64,000 nt of DNA, from the NCBI GenBank assembly GCA_003550325.1, contig QKWP01000645.1, positions 97,706 to 161,705 of the forward strand, given 5' to 3'. Position 1 is the first letter of the stretch. Each line of letters starts with the position of its first letter. Below, in pieces: positions 47,847 to 58,829 of the stretch. The DNA is from Gigaspora rosea. Lineage: Eukaryota > Glomeromycota > Glomeromycetes > Diversisporales > Gigasporaceae. Position numbers and translations under genes: made by a program. The notes under the pieces were generated by a model. That model searched no databases and was not told the DNA's origin. It was given only the letters and a program-made list of their open reading frames with translations.

Positions 47847-49956
47847 ACATCAAACGCAGGTACCAAAACTTCACTGACCATACCACCACAATGATAGACA
47901 GCATCTTAAGAAGACACACAGACAGAGTATCTCTCCCCAATATCCGCCTCTCGGATGCCGTCATAACGAAACCAACTGAAATCAAAGACAAAGTTAGGCA
48001 GCACTTTACCCAATGAACTAAACCTAATCCAACCAACAATGAGCACTGGGAAGCATGGACGGACCACTATGAACCACTATCACACATATCCCCAGAATGG
48101 TATTCGCCACTCAGTCCATCTATTAGCAAGGAAGAACTATTAGAAACAATTACCAACTCTCCTCTACAAAAAGCCACAGGTTCGCAAGGCATCTCTAACG
48201 AAATGCTAAGACAACTACCTTCCCATGCCATTGATACCTTACTAGATATCTTTAACGCATGCACCAGTCTAAGCACTATCCCAAAAGCATGGAAACATAG
48301 TCTGATTTACCCCATTTCCAAAAAACAAAAATTCGAAGGCGAGCTGAACCAAACATGCCCAATTACCCTAATTGAGCACACTCGAAAAATCTTTACAAAA
48401 ATTCTAACTAACCGACTCAATCAGATTCTGATGAGATACCCCATACTATCTCCCTCCAATTACGTCACCCTACCTTACATCTCAACTGCCCAACCTATCC
48501 AACACCTCACAAACATACTCGAGGATGCATACATAAACAATAAAGAATTTTGGATACTGTCGCAAGACATGTCCAAAGCATAAGATTCTGTACATCTCCC
48601 TTTGCTCCACAAAGCACTCCTCAGAATTAAATGCTCTAAACACTACGCCTCGCTCATTACGAATTTATTCTTAAATAGAGAAAATAGAGTTATTACAGAA
48701 TATGGACTCACAGCCCCTTACCTGGTAGGTGATGGCATCGACCAGGGTGAACCCATCACCCCCTCCTATGGCGCATATATTACGACCCTCTTCTACACAG
48801 AATTACAAAGAAAAACAAAGGTTATGAACTATATACCAAAACCCCGTCAAACCCACTACCACTCTATACCAATATAGACTGCCTAGCCTAAATGGACGAT
48901 ACGACATGGGTAGTACACTCAAAAGAAGACCTAGAGAAAATTATCACCACTGCTACATTCTTCTATGACCTAACTAACATCAAAGTTAATCTGACGAAAT
49001 CCACGCTAGCAACAAACTCACCTAATCAGAATGCACATATAATTTTCCGGAACGTACCAATACATAATATAGATAAAACTGAAGCCTTCAGGTTCTTAGG
49101 ATGTTGGTTCACTAGAACACCAAATCACCACCCAATTCACAAAATCATTACAAATGAAGCCCTAGCAGACATACAAAAAATGCAACACGCCAAGATCACT
49201 GAAAAACAGACAATATACATCATTAATACAGTACTGTTAACAAGGCTAGCATACCGAGTCCAAAATACCTTTCTCTCCCATTATCTATGCGAAAAGATCA
49301 CTACCAAATACACATCAACTGTAAAACACAAAGCAGGCCTAGCAAAATCGGTTCTCAATTCCTTTCTGTACCATCACCGCATATATGCCCTAAAGCAAAC
49401 CAAACAAATCCAATCCTTTCAATACATCTCTCTCTTTACTAAAGCACTAAATCACCCTGACTTCCCAACTTCTCCACTCAAGATATGCCTACAACAATTA
49501 CAAAATGCTGCATGCACCAACCAATCTGTCCTCCTAGAACCACCAGTATTCCCGACAAAAGAGAACAAAACTACCACGGCCCAAATTATCCACACTATAC
49601 ACAACTTGGATATACAAATCACTAATGCAAATCACCTCTGGCCATCTCCACAAAACACTCAAGGCACTTCCATCAACACCATCATAATTAACGTCCCAAA
49701 CTGCTCATACCTCAAAACTAGGCTCAACCAGCATAACATTGGATACATAGAACAATTCCTAGATTATAATTGCAATGAAGTCATTGACTGGCAAACTATA
49801 CCTCACAACATTCAGAAAATCCCACGAGGAAGACAACCTCTATGGTTCAAGCAAATCCACGACTTACTAACTGATCACACTTACCCTGTTTCCAGCCTCA
49901 CAACGCCCAACCCCTTTATAACACCCAAGGTCAATTGCACGAAAAACAATGGGTAA
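47847..49956 (+). pseudogene. LINE reverse transcriptase (second LINE), few lesions
   Basis: Reads from YYIKRRYQNFTDHT (47847, no start codon) to 49956 with scattered stops. A stop follows HFTQ near 48014; another replaces the Phe of the motif-A core (DMSKA-stop-DSV near 48581). There is a shift near 48880. Motifs: GSQGISNEMLRQLP, CPITLIEHTRKIFTK, VGDGIDQGEPITPSYGA, then MDDTTWVV (catalytic Asp pair at about 48892), FRFLGCWFT and the thumb region (ITEKQTIYIINTVLLTRLAY). Nearly co-linear with 16767-18865. It lacks endonuclease and ORF1 because of 5' truncation. Confidence 0.88.
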
Positions 49957-50357
49957 TCACACATAGCGGCCACATAGGAAAAATAAGCAACATAACAAAC
50001 AATAATGCCAGAATGAGCCATTGGGAATTTAACAAGCAAACAAAACAACTCACCAGATGCCACAGCTGAAACCTAAAGCCTTTAAAAGAAAAATCTATCA
50101 AGTACTTCTTCACATCAGATATTAAGGAACTAATTCCAACACAGGTCGACTCATCATTCACGATTAGAGCTTACCTACCTAGCATAAAACTAGCAATTAA
50201 ACACCGAAACCACTTACCCAAAACTACCTCTGACTATACATGGCTATCTACATCCGAACAAATCACTCTCAAACTCATAAACGCGTTCTCCAACATTAAC
50301 TCGAACCTTTGGAACCTGTACATACAACAACCTAAACTCAATAAAGACTGTGAACCC

Positions 50358-51467
50358 GTGAAAATAGAAATAGTTAACACTAACACCCTCATTAACTTTA
50401 TTTCGACTCCCTCAGCTATAATTAGCATCAACAACCTACAAACAATACTACATGTTCACAATGAATCTTGGCCATCACCGCTCAAAGCTGCGCTTACAGC
50501 AATGGCAGCAGTGATGACAATAATCACACATCATCAAAGGACCAAAATCTCAACAAACTCCAAATATCTAAAAAATGTACTCAACACGATTATCTCTACT
50601 CCGACTTACCACCACAGGAGAATACATACGATGAATCACGCCACACTCTTACTAGCAATCAAAACTATCATTACCACAAAAGAAATCAAGTTAACCGTCA
50701 ACTACAAGGAAACACTGATTATACCTGATCCACCGGAATCCACCCACTCGGAGCTTGCGGTTCAGCATATTGGTAACTCATATACAGTACAATTTCTCAC
50801 ACACAATATCCCACACACACCAAAGCAATTCCTACGGCACCTGTTCAATGCCACCACAATCGCACAATGGCACTCACAACACAGGACCACAGAATGGAGC
50901 AACCCACGACTCCAAATCAACTGGACCCATACATACTTACTAATATCATACGATGGCAAACCTCTATCCCTCCAAACTAATCCAAAGAAGTCTGCCCTCA
51001 AGGCTTTCAAAATTAAATTGCTATCTAACAAACTACCAAACCTCCTGAACCTATACCACCGAGACCTGTCTAAATACTCTGACCCAAAGTGTCCAAGATG
51101 CAGACAAGAATGGGAAGACGGCACTCATTGGATCACATGCCCGAGCAACGACCAGCCTATTTCTGAGATAATCAAACAAATCATATGCAAAATCTGCAAT
51201 AACCACAACCTAAATAACATTAATGCTCAACCCTTTACCGACAACTTTATACATTTACACCTCTCATATGATAAATGCCTACCCATCGGTCTAATCATGA
51301 CAAAAACCTGCTTCCCCTCTACAAACCCAAAAACCCAAGCCTCACTCACCCCCCAACTTCACCACAAAATTATCAAGAATCTACACAAAATCTGGAAGAC
51401 CAGCAGAGCAAAGATAGCCAAGATCACTACTCCACCCACCTCCAACAATCTCATTCCTATCCCTTAA
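50358..51467 (+). pseudogene. LINE RNase H-like domain and C-terminal zinc finger (second LINE)
   Basis: Open frame of 369 codons continuing the LINE polyprotein after a broken stretch (49957-50357). SWPSPLKAALTAMAAVMTII resembles the RNase H helix with its acidic residue lost (usually SSLRAEL). The C-terminal part has FKIKLLSNKLPNLLNLYHRD, followed by a CCHC-type finger, CPRCRQEWEDGTHWITC, as found at the end of several fungal LINE polyproteins. RNase H activity is doubtful because the usual Asp/Glu residues are not visible. Confidence 0.7.
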
Positions 51468-51760
51468 TCCGCCCCTAGTAATAACACCCTTACACCCAAT
51501 GAATTTAAATATAGAATCTGGACCCACAACTTCATAGCACACAATACCTCCCCTACCACTATAGTATACATAATCTAGTTAGGTCTGCGACCTTCCTTAG
51601 TTAAGTCTAGGTTAGAAGTAAATTAGCTTTACCCTTCCCCTTCTCGAAATTAATGTACCATATTATGGAATTCCTGTAATATCTACTTTAATAATAATAA
51701 AGGAAACGAGGACAGACCTCACTTATAAAAAAAAAAAAAAAAACAAAAAATGCATTACTC

Positions 51761-52945
51761 TTTCCAATGATCCTTTGTACCAAAACTTCCTATAAACACC
51801 AATCTACGAAAATTTTGTAGTTAGTATTTTTATATATAACAAAAACTCTATCTAGAAGCAACTTGGATACAGGACTTCCGATTGCATGTGAGATGACTAA
51901 AATAGAGCTAAAAAAGATTGTTCCTTGTGGGTTTGGTTCTCTGGGTAGAAGACTTCATTGCTATCGAAAACGTAGTAGAGCTAAAACCCTAGAGTTTTTT
52001 GTCAAAAGATGTGAAAGTCTAAACGGAAATATATTTTTGGTTATCTATACTATTTTACAAAACGTAAAACTTATACTCTTTACAAGTTTTAGTACTTCCA
52101 CTATCACTCTTTGGTTTTTTCGAAATTTTGCCAAAAAGTGGGCTATTCGGTTTACCCCCTTCAAAAGATCAGCAGTGTTTATTCTTTCCAAATTGAAAAT
52201 ACATCTACCTAATCGAAATCAAGTCAATCAAGTCATGAGTGAAATTTTGAATCCTGCAAAATAAATAGTAAATGACATATGAGATATTTTGGTAAAAAAT
52301 TCAAGATGAAATTTCTTTCTAGAATGTTTTTTTAGGCGTAGTTTTTTCTTTTTCTCTTTTATGTATATAATACTTAGGCAGATTTTGCTATGCAGTATTA
52401 TAATTTTTATTACTAGCAGTATTGGTATTAGTATTAGTATTAGTATTAGTATAAGTATTAGTATTAGTAGCTGTTTTTCCTTTCTTTTTTCTTGTTTTTT
52501 TTTAGATAGAATTAGTTCGTTTCGCCTTTTGTATAGGCCTTTTCTTCATTTCTCTCATATATTATCTATTTCTTTTTTGTTGTTGTTTTTGGTTTTTCGT
52601 TTAGGTTTGAAGTTATTTTCTCCCTTTTTTTATGCCTTTTTATTTCTTTTGTATCTTATTTTTCTTAAGTAGTAGTATACAGATAGTAGTACATGATACT
52701 ATTATCTGACCCTATCATTGATGCTAGGTGGGAGGGATTTGAAGAGAAATCCTATAAACTTGGTGGCACTGACGTTGAGACTCCATTCTCCCAGGATTAT
52801 AGTACGACAGGTTGCATTTGGGCACTCATAGATGATGTTAGATCTATATATTAGTTAGGAAATTAATTAGTTTATAGTTGTAAACTATTACAGGATTAAT
52901 AAACTAGTTAGATTCTAGCAAGGCCATCAAAGCAAAAAAAAAAAA
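51761..52945 (+). mobile_element. 1.1-kb poly(A) retroposon, copy A (older)
   Basis: Starts TTTCCAATGATCCTTTGTAC, like copy B, and ends ...CAAGGCCATCAAAGC plus poly(A). The flanks AAAAATGCATTAC and AAAAATGAATAAC look like a degenerate target duplication (the left one is also inside the second LINE's duplication). It contains a 133-codon frame (51863-52264, MDTGLPIACEMTKIELKKIV) that has drifted relative to copy B, plus a T-rich 3' region with a (TATTAG)n microsatellite. Confidence 0.7.
52422..52475. repeat. (TATTAG)n microsatellite
   Basis: About eight consecutive hexamers with one interruption (ATAAGTATTAG), inside the 3' region of copy A. Confidence 0.9.
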
Positions 52946-53084
52946 ACTTTAAAAATGAATAACTTTTGATTTACTAAACCAATTTGAATAATTTAATTGC
53001 CAAATAATTTCTTAAAAAGAAGATTCTAACAAATTTAAAATTGTAAAAAATCTAATTACAAAATTCTAAGGATAATATAGATTT

Positions 53085-53352
53085 TAGCATTCCGCAAACT
53101 TGGATCCGATCTGGATCCGTACTCATTGGATCCCAAAAATCAAGATTCAAATTCAGTCTGTCGAATTCGGATCCATATAAAGATCCAAAAAGAACTAATC
53201 TGTCATATGTAAAGATCTGGTCAGGATTCAGATTTGTGTATATCCGTATATATAAACACTAATCCGAATTTATACTTGGACCCGATTTGAAATTTCAGAT
53301 CAGATTCAGATCTTTAAAAATATTCGTCCGATCTGATCCGTGCGGAACACTA
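53085..53352. mobile_element. hAT-like MITE built of GGATCC/GATCCGA words
   Basis: Ends TAGCATTCCGCAAACTTGGA and ...CGTGCGGAACACTA are inverted repeats, flanked by a perfect 8-bp duplication ATAGATTT (53077-53084 and 53353-53360). 268 bp. The interior is repeated GATCCGA, GGATCC and CAGATC words. The end TAG-N2-TTCCGCA is shared with the 19855 and 62319 elements although the interior words differ. Confidence 0.9.
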
Positions 53353-53740
53353 ATAGATTTGAATATTATTATATAATAATTATTTACTAAATTAAAAATA
53401 TTTTGGATTCAAATAAATTAAGTTGACTTATTAATTTATTTAAATTTGGGTTAGGTTTATATAAACCCAGATTAACTTATTTGAAACTAAATTGGGTTCA
53501 AATAAATCTAAGTAGGCATTTGAACCTTATTTAAAAATAGTAAATAACCTGATTATTTATTCAAAACTTAAATGATTAAATCATTTGGATAAATGATCAG
53601 ATTATTTAGATTGTAAGGTTATTTTGGTTATTTTATATATAAAGTAAATTTATTGATCAAATGGTTAATATAAAAAGTTATCAAAAGACTATTTTGTTTG
53701 AAAATAGTGTATTAATAATACATATTAAAATAACATCAAG

Positions 53741-54904
53741 GGAGGACTCTTTCTGACGATCCCTTGCACCAAATTTTTTAAGAAAGCTGACCTACGAAAA
53801 CTATACAGTTATTATATGTAACATGCAACAAAACTCCACTTTTAGCAGCTGGGGCTCAAGGCCATTCACTGAGTGTTTGGTTTCTACGAAACCAAAAGCG
53901 GTCGTTACTGAAATAGAGTTGAAAAAGATGACTCACCTAAGCGAGGTCTCTTGGCAGAAGTCTGGAAAACTACCAAGCGAAGAAGTAGTAGTTAGTTTTG
54001 TCAAGGCTTTAGGATATGAAAAAATACAAAAGTGCTTGGTTAGATATTATATTCTGTATAGCGTAACTCTTTCAAGTCTTTACAACTTGGTGTCCTTCCC
54101 TCCCGCTCCTTTGGTATTTTCGAAATTTCAACAATGTGGGCATTTTGGTTTACCCCCTCCAAAAGATCAGCAGTGTTTACTCCTTCAAAATCGGGAACGC
54201 CTACAGGTTTGGTGTAGACGTAACGAGTGGATCATTAAGCTACAATGTAAACAGTAAATGACATGTAAGAGATGTTTTGGACCGTACGAAGAAATTTCTT
54301 ACAAACGTTGCTACAAGGCGGTTTTTCTTTTTGTGTTGTTTTCTTTTCTTCCTAAACATATAATACTAGAGTAGAGTTTCTATACAGTATTATATAATTT
54401 TTACATTTTATACATTTCATTTCATATCTGTAAAAATTAGTCTTTTCTTTGTTTTTCTCATCTTGTTTCTATTTTTCTTTTTTGGTTTGTTTTTTGGTAA
54501 TTCGTTTAGGTTTAGTAGTACCTCCCCTTTTTTATACTTTCCTTTAGATTTCGGTTTAAATTTTTTTTTTCTTATGTTGGATTTTGAGTAAAATCATTCC
54601 ATCATCAAAGCTAGATAAGAAGGATTTAAAGAAAAAGGCGGTCCTGAAAATGCTAACAGCAGCCATTCGGTAAATACAGATCAATTGCAGTGAGTTGCGG
54701 GTCCCCGTAGGAGAAGAACTAGTTGTCATAGCAGGTCGCACCTGGGTATTTCGGTATCGAGTGAGTTTTTATTAGATAAGGAGGATTTTAGTTAGTAGCC
54801 GGAAAAGTGTAGTGAGCATTATGACTTACCGTAGCTAAAATAATGTAAATTTTATTACAACCTTCATAATAAAAGCAGGGCCGCTAGTTAAAAAAAAAAA
54901 AATC
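53741..54904 (+). mobile_element. 1.1-kb poly(A) retroposon, copy B (younger)
   Basis: Bracketed by a perfect 14-bp target duplication AAAATAACATCAAG (53727-53740 and 54905-54918). Begins GGAGGACTCTTTCTGACGAT, ends AATAAAAGCAGGGCCGCTAG followed by poly(A). 1,164 bp, no RT or endonuclease, so mobilised in trans, presumably by a LINE. It carries one 144-codon frame. Confidence 0.85.
53823..54257 (+). CDS. Hypothetical 144-residue protein of the poly(A) retroposon
   Basis: Open frame inside retroposon copy B, starting MQQNSTFSSWGSRPFTECLV. A Lys/Glu-containing segment (VVTEIELKKMTHLSEVSWQK) is conserved with copy A (MTKIELKKI). The C-terminal part has QQCGHFGLPPPKDQQC, loosely like a zinc knuckle (copy A's DNA at the same place suggests an ancestral CQQCGHFG). 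An ORF1-type nucleic-acid-binding role is possible but unproven. The frame drifts in copy A, so it may be just a remnant. Confidence 0.35.
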   Translation: MQQNSTFSSWGSRPFTECLVSTKPKAVVTEIELKKMTHLSEVSWQKSGKLPSEEVVVSFVKALGYEKIQKCLVRYYILYSVTLSSLYNLVSFPPAPLVFSKFQQCGHFGLPPPKDQQCLLLQNRERLQVWCRRNEWIIKLQCKQ

Positions 54905-55638
54905 AAAATAACATCAAGTAATAGAAAAAACAAAGACCAAAACAATACAAAAAAAAGGGTGAAGAAAATAAAAATAGAAGAAAGCAGATCAAGTGTTAGA
55001 GAAATGTCAAAAAGGCAAAAAACTGATCAAGTAGAAAACAAAGAAAATGTAGATAATAGCATTTTGACAAATAGGAAAACAAACAAAAGTCTCAAGTTCT
55101 TAATGATACAAGTAAACAGAAGTGTTAACTAACAAGGCACTAAGCTGGGATGAAAAAGTTGCACAAGAACTTGTAGCTTTACAAGATGTAATGGGTATGT
55201 ATACAAATAAACAACATGTTGACACTTCTATGGTTATATCTATTGCAAGTAAAGAACACATAGACAAGAATAACACAGAAGAAGAAACAAAAACAAGTGC
55301 TCATACTACTTTAGATAAAAGTGATTTTTTTGATATTAAAGACAATAAGTTAGGGAAAGAATCTTGAATGACAATAAAGAAAAAGAACTAGTCAAATCTG
55401 AGCTACAAATTAACGAAAAAAAACTACAGAAGAAAACTTGTATTACTTTTTTTTCTAAATTAAAAAAGGAAAAGTCTACATACTCATCATTTTCTTCTAG
55501 AAATACTATTAAATCAAAGAACAAAAATGCATTGATAATAAAATATAGAATATTCAAAATTTATTTAATGATATTATGTTCTCTTTATTTAACAAGGTTG
55601 GCTATGATATTAGGGCAGCCAAGTAGTACTTCACAAAG

Positions 55639-55652
55639 CAGTCGGGGATTTT
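55639..55652 (+). repeat. Left terminal inverted repeat of the 3.9-kb transposon
   Basis: CAGTCGGGGATTTT, preceded directly by the target duplication CAAAG. Confidence 0.88.
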
Positions 55653-55904
55653 TCAAAATTCGTAGATCATTTCTAGAATAGTCTAAAATCATGCTTCGAA
55701 ATGCGATTGGCGTTTAATAGAAAAAATTCCCGATATTTCATCGATCTAATACGTACCTAATACGTAATAAAAGTCAAAACTAGCTTTAGAAATATATATT
55801 TTCAAGCACGTACTTTTAGAATCCCTGGGGATCCCTGAGACCTAACAAATTAGTTTTTTCACAAATCGAAGTTTAAATTACATATTTTCGTATATTGATC
55901 AAAC

Positions 55905-58829
55905 ATGAGTTCAAAACCTGAAGCCAAAGATCTGTCCTGCTTTTTCGCTTTCTTTGCTAAAAAACATCCAAATAGTGACTTGCTAAAGCATGTTGAGAAA
56001 TGTAGAGAAGGGAAGTGGCGAAATGCATCTGCCACTGCGGCAAAAACAAGAATTACAGAAATGGCTGAGTATTTTCCTGAATTAACTTCGTATCTTGATT
56101 CTATGGAGAGTTATTCTTTATGTAGAGGGCACTATAACCGGGTTATTGCTAAAAAGGCTTTTATTAATCAATTAAAAAAAGAAACTGATTCAATTCTATC
56201 TTCAGGTGAACCCGAGAAAAAGAGATTAAAGTTTTCTAACGACGACGATAAGCTGAAAGTTTCTGAAAAAACTTTCGTCGATTTTGGCGCACAAGTTGAT
56301 TTATTTGAAAAAACTTTCGTCGATTTTGGCGCTCAAGTTGATTTATGTGAAAAAACTTGTGCTGATTTTGGATCCTACGTATCCTTTTCAGATCCAATGT
56401 GTGAAATTCTTCAAAGAAGAATTGATGAGTTAGAAAAAAATAACAAGCCATTATTAAGTGAAAATGAGGCACTAAAAAAAAAGCTAAGCGAAAGATTTAC
56501 TAACCAACAAGATCGCATTAATTCTATAATAGAAATTGCCCAAAAAGAACGAAGTAATTTATATGAAGACATAACGAATTTAATGAAAAATCAAGAGCGG
56601 TTTTGTTTAGATAATCTTTTAAAGTATTCTCCTTCCAAATGGCTTGCTGAGCGGAATCCGGTCGTCGTAAAGTTTATAGAAACTCTTACGCATAACGAGG
56701 GTGAACATCAGCACAGAGAAGAAAAGCTTTTCAAGCATGCAGTGGCAATTGATGCTATATATGGGTCAAGGCATTTAAAATATGTATCAGCTATTAACTT
56801 AGCTACTTCGGCAATTAAGTACTCGTTAGCAAGGTCGAAAATGATCGTTGACATCGATAACCATATTATTAGCTCTGGTAGTTATACGAAGTTCAATAGT
56901 TGGTTAGAAAGTTTAGCTGGAGAACAACTACAACTTCCAGAAGGTTTTTTGTTTTTGGCTTTTGACAATGAACAGAAAGGTCAAAAAAATTACTTGGATC
57001 GTGGGCATAATACGGTCATATTCCATACGGTTACGAGTTTCGTTGCATTTAATTATAGCCGAAATAATAATATTCAGAGTGTAAATCCTTGGCTATATAC
57101 TGAGCTTGACCAAAAACAATATGAAGAGTTATTTCATTTATCATCAGGTATGAATGATGAAATTAATAAAGAACTTACTAATTATCTTTCTACTATTTTA
57201 GGCGAGCTTTGTGTTGAGAAAAATCAAGAAACGAATGCAATCGACGAATTGGTTCATCATCAAAGTCAAATAGGGCATATGAAAAAATGCACAGTTTGCC
57301 AGACCTCCAATATTGATAACAAGAAACGAGTTTGCCCTGAATGCCATAATAAATTACCAACGATTGCTGAGATAATCGACGAACAACATAAGATCATAAA
57401 TGCCGCCGAAAAATCAACTGTCATTTCTCCTTACGTTTTTAAACAACGATCAGTTCCGGAAAGTGAAGTCCATACGCCACAAATATTCGTTCCTGATCCA
57501 ATAGGAATTAATCCAAACTCGATTGATAACGTTAGAAAAGTTCTTGAGCATATTAAAGAAATATCTGGAGTTAAAGATGATAGCCGTAAATGGGTTGTAG
57601 TTACCTGTGATGGTGTACCGTATCACCATATACAAAAAATGAAAAAAGATTTTCCTTGGCTCATATTAATTCCGGGTGCTCTTCATGAAGAAATGAATAT
57701 GTTAAAGGCATTCGTCGAATTAAATTGGAATATTGATATAAGAGATTTTGCTAAGTGCCAAGGATATCGAACTGAAAATCAACTCCAGTTTTTCAAAAAA
57801 TGCTCTGACCATCATAAGTCGTGGGATTCTATATGTAATATATATAGGCACGCGATGGTATCCGAATTAATGTGGCCATATGTTATCTCTGAAGAAAATC
57901 CTTCTGTTGAAGGCTATTTAAAATGGGCTCAAAATCAAACTGATCATATGTTTAGGTTAAAGTATGAACAGGTTTTTATTTATTTGCAAGCAATTATTAA
58001 CTTTCGTACCGGTGTTCGTTTTAATAGGCCTTTGCTAAGATTTGCAGCAAGACGAATATTCGCGCCTATTTGGTCTGCTCGACGGCATCCAATCTATCGA
58101 CTAATCGAAGTTACTGATGAAGAACAAATGCTACGATTAAAGCCTGAAATTCGAAATCTAATCCAAGAAAGGATTGTTACTTCGCGATCCAAACTTTCAA
58201 ATCAACATCAAGGCCATGATGCAATACTTGAAGAAATTAATAAATCACTAAAATCATTAATTCCTCCAATACCTTCACAACGTCATTGGGAAATTGCGGC
58301 ACGTAATTGTACTAAATTTTCGAAATTGCGTACTAATATTTTTAATATAATAGGATACTCTGAAAGTGAAGTCAATGAGCCTCGTACACGTCCTGGTTTT
58401 ACTGTTGAATCACGTCGATTTCGGGTTCAAATAAGAAAAGCCAACTTTGTAAATCCAACTGCCGATAATCGTGATTTTCAAAATCTAGGTGGAGAATTGA
58501 CGTTAAGCGAAGAAATGATAAGATTTAGTGAAATCGCACGTATGAAGAGAATTGAGTTTATTAAAGCCAAATTAATTGAAAAAACACCATTAGGAATTTG
58601 GCGTCCAATTCCTGTAACATGCGAAGAGGCAGAACTTCAGAAAAGTGAAAGCTCTTTAAAAAAATCACAAATTCTATCTATTATTAACTCTTTAACTCCT
58701 TCTTTAGGTGATTTAGATCGATCGCGCTTTCGTGGTTTATCGAATAAGTCCCGTGAAGATTTGGTGGATATTCTCCAAGAAATCAGAAATATATTAGCGG
58801 GAAATAGCATTGATGCTAATGAAGTATAA
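55905..58829 (+). CDS. Putative transposase, 974 residues, RNase H-like with zinc ribbon
   Basis: Single intact exon, ATG at 55905 (first in frame, after AACAT context), stop at 58827-58829. N-terminus has a possible zinc motif (Cys12, His21, His29, Cys33). Residues 121-160 hold three tandem copies of a 14-15-residue unit (EKTFVDFGAQVDLF, EKTFVDFGAQVDLC, EKTCADFGSYVSF). A coiled coil follows at about 165-235. FLFLAFDNEQKG (Asp354) and WVVVTCDGVPYH (Asp569) look like the first two acidic strands of an RNase H fold. A zinc ribbon Cys462-x2-Cys465-x11-Cys477-x2-Cys480 lies in the insert between them. IPGALHEEMNMLKAFVELNW (Glu595/596) and CSDHHKSW follow. QGHDAILEEINK (765-780) and a basic C-terminus complete it. 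I recall similar uncharacterised proteins in cnidarian and sponge genomes (from memory, unchecked). Catalytic residues are inferred. Confidence 0.72.
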   Translation: MSSKPEAKDLSCFFAFFAKKHPNSDLLKHVEKCREGKWRNASATAAKTRITEMAEYFPELTSYLDSMESYSLCRGHYNRVIAKKAFINQLKKETDSILSSGEPEKKRLKFSNDDDKLKVSEKTFVDFGAQVDLFEKTFVDFGAQVDLCEKTCADFGSYVSFSDPMCEILQRRIDELEKNNKPLLSENEALKKKLSERFTNQQDRINSIIEIAQKERSNLYEDITNLMKNQERFCLDNLLKYSPSKWLAERNPVVVKFIETLTHNEGEHQHREEKLFKHAVAIDAIYGSRHLKYVSAINLATSAIKYSLARSKMIVDIDNHIISSGSYTKFNSWLESLAGEQLQLPEGFLFLAFDNEQKGQKNYLDRGHNTVIFHTVTSFVAFNYSRNNNIQSVNPWLYTELDQKQYEELFHLSSGMNDEINKELTNYLSTILGELCVEKNQETNAIDELVHHQSQIGHMKKCTVCQTSNIDNKKRVCPECHNKLPTIAEIIDEQHKIINAAEKSTVISPYVFKQRSVPESEVHTPQIFVPDPIGINPNSIDNVRKVLEHIKEISGVKDDSRKWVVVTCDGVPYHHIQKMKKDFPWLILIPGALHEEMNMLKAFVELNWNIDIRDFAKCQGYRTENQLQFFKKCSDHHKSWDSICNIYRHAMVSELMWPYVISEENPSVEGYLKWAQNQTDHMFRLKYEQVFIYLQAIINFRTGVRFNRPLLRFAARRIFAPIWSARRHPIYRLIEVTDEEQMLRLKPEIRNLIQERIVTSRSKLSNQHQGHDAILEEINKSLKSLIPPIPSQRHWEIAARNCTKFSKLRTNIFNIIGYSESEVNEPRTRPGFTVESRRFRVQIRKANFVNPTADNRDFQNLGGELTLSEEMIRFSEIARMKRIEFIKAKLIEKTPLGIWRPIPVTCEEAELQKSESSLKKSQILSIINSLTPSLGDLDRSRFRGLSNKSREDLVDILQEIRNILAGNSIDANEV

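Larger units (their letters stand above)
47793..51743 (+). mobile_element. 5'-truncated LINE, same lineage as the 10.5-21.3 kb LINE
   Basis: Bracketed by a perfect 17-bp target duplication CAAAAAATGCATTACTC (47776-47792 and 51744-51760). The 3' end is AATAAAGGAAACGAGGACAG, then ACCTC, a short linker and poly(A), parallel to the first LINE. The 5' end lies between endonuclease and RT, so it is a dead-on-arrival copy. The perfect duplication and long open frames show it is much younger than the first LINE. Confidence 0.93.

Noticed and set aside
52361-52672. 103-codon frame with SISISISIS
   Set aside because: Product of the (TATTAG)n microsatellite and T-rich 3' region of the retroposon.
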